Positions 1 through 7,559 of a stretch of DNA of 64,000 bases are shown one piece after another. Position 1 is the first letter of the stretch; each line of letters opens with the position of its first letter. The notes under the pieces are model-generated. The model did not search any database and was not told where the DNA came from. It saw only the letters and a list, made by a program, of their open reading frames with translations. The position numbers and the translations under genes are program-made. The stretch spans positions 372,001-436,000 of the forward strand of contig NC_010175.1 of assembly GCF_000018865.1 (NCBI RefSeq). The letters run 5' to 3'. Origin of the DNA: Chloroflexus aurantiacus J-10-fl (GTDB taxonomy: Bacteria; Chloroflexota; Chloroflexia; Chloroflexales; Chloroflexaceae).

Positions 1-18
1 TGTGGTATCATTAGTCAT
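1..18 (-). CDS. Start of a gene running off the left edge
   Basis: An ATG on the minus strand at 16-18 is preceded by a GGAG-like ribosome-binding site about nine bases upstream, and only six codons are visible. It would be the next gene of the minus-strand operon of the integrated element. Too little is seen to assign any function. Confidence 0.3.
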
Positions 19-44
19 GGAACGCATCTCCGTTTCGTTCCTCA

Positions 45-77
45 GCGCGGCGCTGGTGTGTGAGGCCAGCGCCGCGC
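45..77. other. Strong GC-rich hairpin between operon genes
   Basis: GCGCGGCGCTGG at 45-56 is perfectly complementary to 66-77, giving a 12-bp stem with a 9-base loop. It lies between the 109-residue ORF and the next gene start on the minus strand. No good T-run follows on the minus strand, so it may be a processing or attenuating structure rather than a full terminator. Confidence 0.5.
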
Positions 78-97
78 GCGTTTTCGTCATGATACTG

Positions 98-427
98 CTA
101 TTCGGCTTGGGCGATAATCGCGGTGAGCGCGGCCAGCACCGTTGCCGGTTCAATGCCGCGCCAGCGCGCCAGCGCTACCGCATCGGCCAGCGCCAGCCGA
201 ATATCCATGAGGGCCGCATCCGCATCTGCCGGTTGCACCAGATGCGCCGGCGCAACCTCATAGCGGTGCGGTTGGGTGTGGATGATAGCGTGGTCTACGC
301 CGTCAAGCGTGATGTGACCTACCACATAGCCGATAAGCCGATGCGCCCGCACCAGTGCGCGGGCTGGCGCGGCGGGCGCGTCTCCGGGCTGCTCAGGGCC
401 GGTAGCGGGCAATTCCGGCGGCGTCAT
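98..427 (-). CDS. Hypothetical protein of the integrated element (109 aa)
   Basis: Function unknown. The protein has a Pro/Ala-rich start, a middle part rich in His and Val, and an Ala-rich predicted helical C-terminus with a run of hydrophobic residues. It follows the 71-residue ORF by 5 bases on the same strand and has an AGGTAGGAACC-type ribosome-binding site ahead of its ATG. Its GC and codon use match the other genes of the element. I recognise no domain. It is most likely an accessory gene of the integrated element, transcribed with the FtsK-like ATPase. Confidence 0.55.
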   Translation of the reverse strand: MTPPELPATGPEQPGDAPAAPARALVRAHRLIGYVVGHITLDGVDHAIIHTQPHRYEVAPAHLVQPADADAALMDIRLALADAVALARWRGIEPATVLAALTAIIAQAE

Positions 428-432
428 GGTTC

Positions 433-648
433 CTACCTCCGAGTGGCGCGCGCAACGTGCAAGAGGTTGCGCGCATAGCGGTACATATCGTCATGCCGGC
501 TGAGGCCGGTAGCGGCCAGTAGTTGGGTGTGCAAGATTTGCCGGTCGCGGTCAAGCTGGTGCAATGCGCCGGCAGCATAGCAGCCCGTGCGCATCGCGTC
601 AACCAGCGCCACATACTCGGCGCACATGCTGATCAGCGTCTCATCCAT
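433..648 (-). CDS. Small hypothetical protein, translationally coupled (71 aa)
   Basis: The frame is open further upstream, but I chose the ATG at 646-648. It overlaps the TGA of the upstream membrane-protein gene by 8 bases (ATGGATGA) and removes an Arg/Pro-rich stretch that looks non-coding. The remaining protein is an ordinary-looking, mostly helical polypeptide with many Leu, Asp and Arg residues and paired Tyr near its end. Family unknown. The overlaps on both sides suggest it is produced together with its neighbours in the element operon. Confidence 0.5.
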   Translation of the reverse strand: MDETLISMCAEYVALVDAMRTGCYAAGALHQLDRDRQILHTQLLAATGLSRHDDMYRYARNLLHVARATRR

Positions 649-1387
649 TGCGGGCCTCCGTTCCGGGCCGGCACTGCCGGCAGTAGCCGTGCTTGCGCGC
701 GGCCCCATATTGGCCGAGGTTCGCCAGCGGCGCGCCACAGTGCGGGCACTGGTAGCGCGGCGCGGCGTCACTGGTGCGCGCCGTTGCCGAGGGGCTGCTA
801 TCCGGCGCTGCCGGTTGCGGTTCGGGATAGCTGGCAACGCGGGCCAGCACCAGATCAGCCGCTGGCGGCAAGGCGGCGCGTTCATGCGCTTGCACCGCGT
901 TGCGCATCGCCGTGATAATGCGCACCATCGCGGCGGCCTCGGCAGCAATGCGCTGTACCGCTACTTCCGCGTGCTTGGCGCGCGCTTCCACTTCCGCTTG
1001 CACCAGCAAGGCGCGGTCAAGCAGCAACGCTTCCAACCCGCGCCAGACGGCATAGGATGCCAGCATCAGCACCAGCGTCACGATGCCGGCCAGCGCCCAA
1101 GCCTCAAGGTCGCCTACGCCCTTGGCCAGCGCGTGAATGCTGTGCAGGGCGGGCGCGGCGCTGGCGACCGGCAAGAGGTGCCGAGCGGCGGCAACCGGTG
1201 TGGGAATGCCGAGCACATGCAAGGCGAAGCCGGCCAGCGCAAAGGCTTCGATGAGCAACAAGGCCCCTACCGCCGCCCAAGGCGTGAGAAACACGAATTG
1301 CCAAAACGTGTAAGCCCCCCAGAGCGACCATCCAACAATCACCAGCGCCAAACCGCCGTGAATGGCTAAGCCGATATGCCGCTTCAT
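641..1387 (-). CDS. Membrane protein with C-terminal zinc ribbon (248 aa)
   Basis: The N-terminal half has three or four predicted membrane helices (about residues 8-26, 32-60 and 95-115). An Ala/Glu-rich, probably coiled-coil stretch follows (about 125-170). The C-terminus holds two Cys pairs (CPHC and CRQC, about residues 213-240) that look like a zinc ribbon. The start codon overlaps the stop of the FtsK-like ATPase gene by 4 bases (ATGA), so the two are probably coupled and may form a complex at the membrane. I do not recognise a named family. A role in DNA transfer or maintenance of the element is inferred only from its neighbour. Confidence 0.6.
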   Translation of the reverse strand: MKRHIGLAIHGGLALVIVGWSLWGAYTFWQFVFLTPWAAVGALLLIEAFALAGFALHVLGIPTPVAAARHLLPVASAAPALHSIHALAKGVGDLEAWALAGIVTLVLMLASYAVWRGLEALLLDRALLVQAEVEARAKHAEVAVQRIAAEAAAMVRIITAMRNAVQAHERAALPPAADLVLARVASYPEPQPAAPDSSPSATARTSDAAPRYQCPHCGAPLANLGQYGAARKHGYCRQCRPGTEARNG

Positions 1388-2895
1388 CCTTGCACCTCCG
1401 TAGTGGCACGCAAGCCGTCACGCGGGCTTGCAACCAGTAGCCCATTGAGCAGTTCCGTTTCGGCCTCTACCTCACGCCGCGCCCGCGTCCAATCGCTATT
1501 GTCAAACGCGACGCCTTGGGCGCGGGCCTCATCGCGCGTGATGCCGGCCCGGATGAACGCCTTCAGTCGCTCAATCGTCTCGGCGTCTGCGCGTCTGTCT
1601 GTCTGTGCCGGCCCGCTGGCGGCCTCATCGCAGACTGGCAGACGCCAGACGTTCGGCGATCGCTGCGGGCGCACCTGATGAATGCCGGTGCGGTCGCAGA
1701 TGCGAAACTCGCCGTCTACCTCACGCAGCGCCGGATAGGGCCGGCCTTCCAGCGTCGCTAGGATGTCGCGGGCATTGCGGGCATCGCGCAGCATGACGCG
1801 GATGCTGGCCATGTCCAGTCCGATGATGGTGTAGTTCCGGCGCATCACCGAGTTCATCATCAGGTCTTCCACTAACGGGCTTTGGCTCAGGATGATGAGC
1901 GCGATGCCTACCTTGCGCGCCTCACTGCCGAGCCGGGTTGCTAACGCCTTCCAGCGCCGTTCCAGCGCGGCAGCGATGGCCGGTGCTTCATCGATCAGCA
2001 CCGTGAGCCGCTGGCCGGGCGGCTCACCATCAGCCAGCCGGCGATAGCGTTCGGTCATCTCGGCATCGAGCGCGTCCAGCGCCGCGCCGATGGCCGCATA
2101 ATCGCGGCCCGCCCCGATCGCATCAATCCCCCACCATTTGCCGGGTTCGTGATGCGGATCGATCACGCAGATGGCATCGCCGGCGTCAATCCGGCGCGCC
2201 AAGAGTGCCGCTCCCGTTGTTGTTTTGCCGCTGGCCGTCTTGCCGGATACCAAGATGTGCGCTTCCCGCGCCGCCACATCCGTCACCCAGTCATCAAGCC
2301 GCTCAATCGCTGGCGTTACAACGCTTTCTAGCGCCTTGCGCGCCTCTTCGCCGCTCGGCTTCGCTGCCGAGGCGCTGAGGCTGAGGCTTTCAACACCCCG
2401 GTAGGCGCGATACGGCGCTACCTCACGCTCAAGGGCCGCCGCGCGCTCAAAGAGGGCGTAGTAGCTCGGCAAGGTCAATTGGTTGATCAAGTGCGCCGGC
2501 ACCGGGTTCATAAGCTTGTCGCGGATGACATTCGCTCGGCGCGCATAGATGCGCCGTTCATACACCCAGACGCTGGCGGCCAGTATGCCCAACCAAGCCG
2601 GCGCGCTCGCCGTGATGCCCAACAACACCTGCCAAAAGAGCACCCAACCCGGCGCGGGCGGGTAGGCGCTCTCGGTAATGCGGGCCGCCACCCAAAACAC
2701 GATCACCAGCGCTAACCAGCCGCCCAACGCGACCAGCCCGGCCAGTGCAACGCCGAGGGCGTCGCGCCCGCGCCAGCGGGCCGGTGCCGGGCGCACATCC
2801 AACGCCGCAAAGCGCGCCGCCTCTACATCCTCATCGTGCCATGCGCTATCGGCCTGCGCTTCCGGGCCGATCCGGTTTATCGTCAGATTGCTCAT
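1384..2895 (-). CDS. FtsK/TraG-like DNA-translocase ATPase
   Basis: A 503-residue protein with two N-terminal membrane segments (about residues 47-72 and 85-112), a linker, and a P-loop ATPase domain. Walker A is GKTASGKTT at 218-226. Walker B is LTVLIDE at 297-303, followed by a sensor-like ILSQSP near 335. This order (membrane anchor, then RecA-like hexameric motor) matches FtsK/SpoIIIE, VirD4/TraG-type coupling proteins and the cell-division-like translocases of integrative elements. The likely role is pumping or coupling element DNA at the membrane. Ribosome-binding site GGAGGTGCGCG precedes the ATG at 2893-2895. No gamma winged-helix domain of true FtsK is evident, so I favour a transfer ATPase. 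Confidence 0.75.
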   Translation of the reverse strand: MSNLTINRIGPEAQADSAWHDEDVEAARFAALDVRPAPARWRGRDALGVALAGLVALGGWLALVIVFWVAARITESAYPPAPGWVLFWQVLLGITASAPAWLGILAASVWVYERRIYARRANVIRDKLMNPVPAHLINQLTLPSYYALFERAAALEREVAPYRAYRGVESLSLSASAAKPSGEEARKALESVVTPAIERLDDWVTDVAAREAHILVSGKTASGKTTTGAALLARRIDAGDAICVIDPHHEPGKWWGIDAIGAGRDYAAIGAALDALDAEMTERYRRLADGEPPGQRLTVLIDEAPAIAAALERRWKALATRLGSEARKVGIALIILSQSPLVEDLMMNSVMRRNYTIIGLDMASIRVMLRDARNARDILATLEGRPYPALREVDGEFRICDRTGIHQVRPQRSPNVWRLPVCDEAASGPAQTDRRADAETIERLKAFIRAGITRDEARAQGVAFDNSDWTRARREVEAETELLNGLLVASPRDGLRATTEVQG

Positions 2896-3143
2896 CGCGC
2901 ACCTCCGCTGTCACACCTGTCACACCTTGTCACACCTACCGCCATCGGTAGGTGTGACAGCCGTTTAAGCCGTCCTAATGCGCTCGGCGCGGATGCTGTC
3001 ACACCTGTCACACCTATTTTGCTGATTTTGTCTGTCACGCTATCATGAGCGTGCCGGTTGTTGGCTGCGCCCAGCCCGGCAATGCGGCGCGCGGTTTGGC
3101 CTGCACTCCGGGCCGCGCGCCGTGATGGTTGGTATCTCCGCAT
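2892..3143 (-). CDS. Possible small ORF containing the GTCACACCT repeats (83 aa)
   Basis: This frame fills the gap between two element genes. Its ATG at 3141-3143 lies 11 bases after the upstream TAA with a G-rich stretch before it, and its TGA overlaps the ATG of the ATPase gene by 4 bases. The translation is Arg/Ala-rich and then repeats Val-Thr pairs, because it crosses the short repeats. The tight junctions favour a real gene. The composition favours a repeat-bearing control region that is open only by chance. Confidence 0.3.
   Translation of the reverse strand: MRRYQPSRRAARSAGQTARRIAGLGAANNRHAHDSVTDKISKIGVTGVTASAPSALGRLKRLSHLPMAVGVTRCDRCDSGGAR
2910..3015. repeat. Iteron-like cluster, GTCACACCT x5 plus one inverted
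   Basis: Exact copies of GTCACACCT lie at 2910-2918, 2919-2927, 2929-2937, 2998-3006 and 3007-3015, with an inverted copy (AGGTGTGAC) at 2950-2958. The third copy and the inverted copy also form a hairpin around 2929-2958. The spacing, partly at 9-10 bases, resembles iterons or a cooperative operator just upstream of the ATPase gene. Confidence 0.7.
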
Positions 3144-3154
3144 GCAATCCCCCG

Positions 3155-3373
3155 TTACACGATGGCCGGCAAGCCGGCCTCGATTCTCACAGCCAGTAAC
3201 GCCGTCACATCGCCATTGGCGGCCCGTTCCAAGAGCGTGAGCGGGTAGGTGCGATTGGCCAGCCACTCGGCCAGCCGCTCGGCCTCTACCATCGCCGGCC
3301 CAATGCCGCTGGCCGCTTGCTCGGCCCAGATAGCCAGCGCCAGCCGGCGCGCCTCTTCCGAGATCATCCGCAT
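3155..3373 (-). CDS. Small helical protein of the element (72 aa)
   Basis: A short, mostly alpha-helical protein rich in Ala, Leu, Glu and Arg. A strong GGAGGTGAACC ribosome-binding site sits directly before the ATG at 3371-3373. No domain recognised. It is the first gene downstream of the second repeat cluster and the XRE regulator on the minus strand, so it probably opens the element operon. A DNA-binding or relaxation accessory role would fit its position, but nothing in the sequence shows it. Confidence 0.55.
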   Translation of the reverse strand: MRMISEEARRLALAIWAEQAASGIGPAMVEAERLAEWLANRTYPLTLLERAANGDVTALLAVRIEAGLPAIV

Positions 3374-3397
3374 GGTTCACCTCCGAGGTTATGAGTA

Positions 3398-3492
3398 GGT
3401 TTTGAGATTCTCAAAACCGGTTTTGAGTAGGGTTTTGAGTACGCCGGTTTAGCGCGTTGCAATGCGCTACGCCGAGGTTTTGAGGTTTTGAG
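3398..3492. repeat. Iteron-like cluster, GGTTTTGAG x5 plus one inverted
   Basis: Copies of GGTTTTGAG lie at 3398-3406, 3419-3427, 3431-3439, 3476-3484 and 3484-3492, and an inverted copy CTCAAAACC at 3410-3418. The inverted copy makes a near-palindrome with its neighbours. The cluster fills the gap between the XRE gene and the operon start, where an operator or replication iterons would be expected. Confidence 0.7.
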
Positions 3493-3520
3493 TAACGGGA
3501 TAAGGGAACGAAAAACGCGC

Positions 3521-3784
3521 CTACCGCGCCGGCTCTTCGGGCAGCGGTTCAAGGCGCAAAATGTCACCCGGCTGGCAATCCAGCCAGACACAGAGGCGCG
3601 CCAGATCATCGAGCGGCACCTCGCGGATGGTGTTATTCATCAGGCGCTCGATAGCACTCCGAGACGCGCCCGATTCTTCCGCGATCACCCGCACGCTGAG
3701 CCGGCGACGTTCGCGCAATTCTTTTTGCGCGATGAGGATGCGTAGATGGCTATTCACGACTTTCACCCCCTTATTGTACAACAA
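3521..3784 (-). CDS. XRE/Cro-type helix-turn-helix regulator (87 aa)
   Basis: A compact single-domain repressor of the short Cro/C1-like class (HTH_26 type). A basic N-terminal helix is followed by the helix-turn-helix segment VRVIAEESGASRSAIERL (about residues 32-49), then the typical LARLCVWLDCQPGDIL ending at about residue 77. It is divergent from the integrase gene and shares a 120-base intergenic region with a palindrome next to its own start, so it probably controls both itself and the integrase. A later GTG or Val start around residue 10 is possible. Confidence 0.8.
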   Translation of the reverse strand: MLYNKGVKVVNSHLRILIAQKELRERRRLSVRVIAEESGASRSAIERLMNNTIREVPLDDLARLCVWLDCQPGDILRLEPLPEEPAR

Positions 3785-3799
3785 CCAACGTTGTTGGTT
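3783..3799. promoter_or_regulatory. Palindromic operator candidate
   Basis: AACCAAC-GTT-GTTGGTT is a perfect 7-bp inverted repeat with a 3-base centre. A related half-site (ACGTTGTTG) recurs at 3811-3819 and further GTTG-type half-sites lie at 3851-3860. It abuts the start of the XRE gene in the divergent intergenic region, as expected for autoregulation. Confidence 0.55.
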
Positions 3800-3857
3800 A
3801 GCAGTATAGCACGTTGTTGCAATAATGGCAATGAGATGATTTTACCTACATTGTTGA

Positions 3858-3885
3858 TTGCAATTTAACAACCTTGTGGTACAAT
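3858..3885 (+). promoter_or_regulatory. Probable promoter of the integrase
   Basis: TTGCAA at 3858-3863 and TACAAT at 3880-3885 are separated by 16 bases and lie about 40 bases upstream of the integrase start. The -35 region lies close to half-sites of the candidate XRE operator. Confidence 0.5.
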
Positions 3886-3922
3886 CCTAGGAAAGTAATC
3901 ACACTCTGGCATGGAGGGGAAT

Positions 3923-5446
3923 ATGCACGCGGTCATCTATGCGCGGGTAAGCACGGAAGAGCAGGGGGATAACTTTAGCATTCCGGCCCAGCTTGCGGCC
4001 TGCCGGGAATATGCCGAGCGCAACGGGTTGCAGGTAGTAGCCGAGTGCATCGATACGATGAGCGGTGCGCGGTTAGATCGGCCCGGCTTGCAGCAAGTGC
4101 GTGATCTGGTATCGCAACAGTTGGTGCAAGCGGTGATTGTGTATCACCAAGATCGCTTATCACGTAATCTTGCGCACTTTTTGTACCTGCGCGATGAGTT
4201 TCAGAACGCGCGTATTGCGTTGCACTTTACCACGCTTGGACAGGCGCGCGATACGCCAGAAGATAAACTCATTCAAAACATGATCGGTTCCTTTGCCGAG
4301 CATGAGCGGTTGCGCATTATTGAACGCACGAAGCAAGGCCGGCGCGCTCGATTGCTATCCGGCAAGCCGCTTGGCCTCGGTAATCACCCTGCCTATGGGT
4401 ATCACTGGCATGGAACCAAGCATGATCGTCACTTACACATCAACGAAGCGGAAGCGGCAATTGTCCGCCGCATCTTTGCTTGGGCATTGGAAGGCGTGCC
4501 TACCCAACGCATTGCGAAGCTGCTTACTGATATGGGCGTCACACCACGCGGGCGAGCTGGCCGCCCTCCTCGGCCTGAATGGGATCATACCACCGTTGCC
4601 GGCATGTTGCGCAATCCGGTGTACAAAGGGCAATACTACTCGGCAGCGCATAATCTCTTTGTGCCAGTTCCAGCAATTGTAGACGCCGAGACATGGGAAG
4701 CGGTGCAAGAGCAATTGACGCGCAATCAGGCAATGGCCAAGCGCAATGCTAAGCGCGTGTATTCGTTGCGCGGGCGGATACGGTGCGGGATATGCGGCAA
4801 TCGCATGTCAGGCAATGGCGCGGGCACACGTGCATCCGGCAAGACGTATCACTATTACATGTGTCACGCCGCCAAAGGCGCGCTGATTGCATCGTGCAAC
4901 CATGGCACATCGTACCGGGCCGAGCGGCTGGAAGCGTTGGTATGGCAATGGGTAATAGAAACGGTGTTGGATGAGACGCGACTAGTGCGAGCAATCGAGG
5001 CGGCCCGCGCCAATGAAGCCGGCCAGCGTGAGGCGCTGGAACATGAGCGAGCTGCCTATGCACGCCAGATTGCCGAGGCAGGAACGCGCACGGCGCGGCT
5101 CATTGAATTGTATACCGCTGGTGTATGCACATTGGATGAGGTCGCCGCCACCAAGAAACAATACGAACTGCAACGTCAAAGCGCTCAGCGCGAGCTTGAC
5201 CGAATCGATGCCCAGCTTGCCGCATTAAACAGCCACCATGCCAATCGTGACGCGCTGCTTGCGATGGCTCGCGCACTCAAAGCGGCATTGCAGATTGAGG
5301 CAACGCCGGAAGAGCAAATGAAGGTCTATGAGGCGTTGGATGTGCAAGTGGTAGTGCGCGAGAATAATATCGATGTGCGCGCAGTGCTTACCGGTGATGC
5401 CGGCACGTTTTTGATTGCGGGGGAACCAATAAGTTCAACCAGATGA
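3923..5446 (+). CDS. Large serine recombinase (integrase), 507 aa
   Basis: Site-specific recombinase that inserts and excises the element. The catalytic resolvase domain starts with YARVSTEEQ (nucleophile Ser10 from the start used here). It contains the conserved DRLSRN and FAEHERLRIIERTKQGRR segments, then the recombinase domain (about 150-270). A zinc-ribbon domain follows (CGICG, later MCHAAKG and SCNHGT, about 285-340), then a C-terminal coiled coil (about 365-440). The ATG at 3923 is preferred because the in-frame ATG at 3911 overlaps the GGAGGGG ribosome-binding site. The gene stops at 5446, exactly where the interrupted host gene begins, so the attachment site is adjacent. Confidence 0.93.
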   Translation: MHAVIYARVSTEEQGDNFSIPAQLAACREYAERNGLQVVAECIDTMSGARLDRPGLQQVRDLVSQQLVQAVIVYHQDRLSRNLAHFLYLRDEFQNARIALHFTTLGQARDTPEDKLIQNMIGSFAEHERLRIIERTKQGRRARLLSGKPLGLGNHPAYGYHWHGTKHDRHLHINEAEAAIVRRIFAWALEGVPTQRIAKLLTDMGVTPRGRAGRPPRPEWDHTTVAGMLRNPVYKGQYYSAAHNLFVPVPAIVDAETWEAVQEQLTRNQAMAKRNAKRVYSLRGRIRCGICGNRMSGNGAGTRASGKTYHYYMCHAAKGALIASCNHGTSYRAERLEALVWQWVIETVLDETRLVRAIEAARANEAGQREALEHERAAYARQIAEAGTRTARLIELYTAGVCTLDEVAATKKQYELQRQSAQRELDRIDAQLAALNSHHANRDALLAMARALKAALQIEATPEEQMKVYEALDVQVVVRENNIDVRAVLTGDAGTFLIAGEPISSTR

Positions 5447-5450
5447 AAAA
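5420..5450. other. Probable attachment-site junction of the element
   Basis: The integrase stop codon (5444-5446) falls within the boundary to a truncated host gene read on the minus strand. Host-like protein sequence (FFIWLNLLVP) can be followed to about 5427 and then degenerates. The crossover therefore lies roughly at 5420-5450. The partner junction is outside the window. Confidence 0.5.
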
Positions 5451-5555
5451 GGTCACGGCTGTACCACCGTTACCGAGTGCCGCCAACCAATAGGTTGGTG
5501 TGTAGCGTTCACCCAGCGAGCGCAACCCCGTCAGACGAGCAACCACATGACGCAT
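5447..5555 (-). pseudogene. N-terminal fragment of a TDT/TsoY-like membrane transporter gene
   Basis: A GGAGGAGGTT ribosome-binding site (about 5564-5573) precedes the ATG at 5553-5555. The 40 or so codons that follow read as a conserved N-terminus with the motif YTPTYWLAALGNGG and then a hydrophobic helix. This resembles TDT-family (TehA/SLAC1-like, TsoY-type) integral membrane proteins, whose usual length is several hundred residues. The frame runs into the element and stops at 5388. The rest of the gene should lie left of position 1, beyond the other element end. Family assignment is from memory of the motif. Confidence 0.55.
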
Positions 5556-5683
5556 GAGTTTGTAACCTCCTCCTTTTGTCAAGTCTTTTGCGACCTTTTG
5601 TCTATAAGATGCAATGAATTGGGAAGAGGTTACACCGTCCAACCAATTAAATGGGGAAAGGAGATACTGGCTCGCCCGTACTG

Positions 5684-6443
5684 GAACCTATTTCAAAAAA
5701 CATTTACAAGAGGTACCTCACTCGTTACCAACAGATATGCTTGTGATGAGCACACAGCATCTCCGTGGTCAGCAGGGTCAACAGCGTGACTCGCGCCCGG
5801 CACGAAGCACGGCTGGTGCGGCAGCATGGCTGCCGCACTCCAAACGCCGCGCCACGCGCACAACGAGCGGGTAAGGCAATCCATCCAGCGCGTGATGGCA
5901 CCGCCGATGGTCGTCAGCCCACCTCGCTGCCATACCAGCAGACTGGAAGTAGAACCTGTTTCAAAAAAACATTGACTAGAGGCTCTCTCATTCGTTACCA
6001 ACAGGTATGCTCGTGACGAGCGCACACCGCACCCCGTGGTCAGCCGGGTCAACAGCGTGACTCGCGCCCGGCACGAAGCGCATGACGAGCGGGTAAGGCA
6101 ACCCATCCAGCACGTGATAGCACCGACGATGGTCGTCAGCCTACCTCGCCACCATCCCAGCAGACGGGGAGTAGAACCTGTTTCAAAAACATTGACTAGA
6201 GACTCTCTCATTCGTTACCAACAGATATGCTAGTGACGAGCACACAGCATCTCCGTGGTCAGCAGGGTCAACAGCGTGACTCGCGCCCGGCACGAAGCAC
6301 GGCTGGTGCGGCAGCATGGCTGCCGCACTCCAAACGCCGCGCCACACGCACAACGAGCGGGTAAGGCAACCCATCCAGCGCGTGATGGCACCGCCGATGG
6401 ACGTCAGCCCGCCTCGCTGCCATCCCAGCAGACTGGGAGTAGG
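5684..6443. repeat. Three tandem copies of a 220-270 bp dispersed repeat
   Basis: Units begin with GAACCTATTTC or GAACCTGTTTC followed by an A-run, at 5684, 5952 and 6174, and end near 6443. Units 1 and 3 are nearly identical. Unit 2 lacks an internal segment containing the hairpin GGCAGCATGGCTGCC. All six frames carry only shadow ORFs. An inverted, diverged copy lies at 54325-54580. Together with the remnant of the interrupted gene this explains 5556-6518. Confidence 0.85.
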
Positions 6444-6518
6444 ATATGATGTCGTTGGCAATTAGCAAGCGTCCATACGCCTATGCGACAGTTGTTAGCA
6501 CGATAGTACAGCTAAGTG

Positions 6519-7559
6519 CTACCGTTTTGCCGCCGAAAGTGACCGCCGCCCTCGCATGACCGGACGATCAACCGGCAACGCGACCAACCAGAGCAGGGTG
6601 GTCATCGTGATTGCCGAGAGCAGACACCAGAGACAGGTCGCCCCAATCACAAATGGTTCGAGGAAGGTCAGGTAGAGCGAAACGAGTGTGCCGACCAGAA
6701 CGAATCCAACCAACAACTGGCGGGCTACCCGCCAATCACGAACATAGTTGATCATCCAGGCCCCAAGAATAGCCAGGTAGCCGGCTACGCCTACCAATCC
6801 GACCGGAATCCCCGCGATACGGGCATAAGGACTCTGGTGTACCAGATTACAATCGCCGATTGGGCCGCACACAGCGCTCTGCTGACTCAATTCAACCACG
6901 GCCAGATAACCGGCCAACACCAGACCAACAACCGCAAACACCGGTATGAGGCGATTGCTGGATGCCGGCAATGACCGATCAAACGGCCAGCGCAGGCGAC
7001 GAATAGTTATGAAGATAACGATCACCATGCCGGTTAGGACGAGTAACGCCAGCGTGTTGGCCGGATCGCGACTGAATGGGGAGGTAGAGGCAGAGGCAGA
7101 TGGCAGTGATGGCGTACCTGCTTCAAGGCGGGTGATATACGGTTCCAGACCGGGAATGGGCGGCCACCGGCTCCCACCCGTGGTCAGAGCTTGTTCGATC
7201 AAGCCTGGCAACTGCGCAGGAATTTCCGTGCTACCGACCAGATGTACCTGCTCGAAAAAGAGTGCCGGCACCCCGAAGCGTTCACGCGGAACGGCAAAGG
7301 TGGTGATGGCCGCTTCGTACAGTGCCATGCCGTCGGGAGTTGTGACATCGATGGTCAGAATGTGCAACTGATCACCGTAGCGAGCTTGCAGGGGTGGCAA
7401 GACCTCATCTAACACCACGTGGCAATGAGGACAGGTGGGTGAGAAGAAGAGAACAGCCCGCGCCACCGGTGACTGGGCAAGGGCATCAGGCAGCGACAAC
7501 CATTCAACAATTACCAGCAGGCTACTGAGCAAGCCTACCCATAACCAACGTGTGCGCAT
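6519..7559 (-). CDS. Thioredoxin-VKOR fusion protein (346 aa)
   Basis: Predicted disulfide-forming enzyme of the cell envelope. After a signal/anchor (about residues 4-24) comes a thioredoxin-like domain with active site CPHC (Cys43/Cys46). A low-complexity linker follows (about 145-165), then a four- or five-helix vitamin K epoxide reductase domain with the loop pair Cys231/Cys237 and the quinone-site motif CLWC (Cys309/Cys312). Known VKOR fusions usually carry the thioredoxin domain at the C-terminus, so this N-terminal arrangement is less usual. The ATG at 7559 follows an AGGAGGTTCC site. An upstream in-frame start at 7589 is less likely. It would reoxidise an exported partner such as the DsbA-like lipoprotein at 19.4-20.2 kb (inference). 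Confidence 0.85.
   Translation of the reverse strand: MRTRWLWVGLLSSLLVIVEWLSLPDALAQSPVARAVLFFSPTCPHCHVVLDEVLPPLQARYGDQLHILTIDVTTPDGMALYEAAITTFAVPRERFGVPALFFEQVHLVGSTEIPAQLPGLIEQALTTGGSRWPPIPGLEPYITRLEAGTPSLPSASASTSPFSRDPANTLALLVLTGMVIVIFITIRRLRWPFDRSLPASSNRLIPVFAVVGLVLAGYLAVVELSQQSAVCGPIGDCNLVHQSPYARIAGIPVGLVGVAGYLAILGAWMINYVRDWRVARQLLVGFVLVGTLVSLYLTFLEPFVIGATCLWCLLSAITMTTLLWLVALPVDRPVMRGRRSLSAAKR

Noticed and set aside
2-478. Open frame on the plus strand (158 codons)
   Set aside because: Arg/Gly-rich shadow of the minus-strand element genes, with no ribosome-binding site and an unnatural composition.
587-1369. Long plus-strand frame of 260 codons
   Set aside because: Antisense to the zinc-ribbon membrane protein, whose overlaps and motifs are convincing; the plus frame is Arg/His/Gln-rich.
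5693-6461. Paralogous frames in the 5.7-6.4 kb region
   Set aside because: They follow the tandem DNA repeat on both strands equally, so they are not coding.
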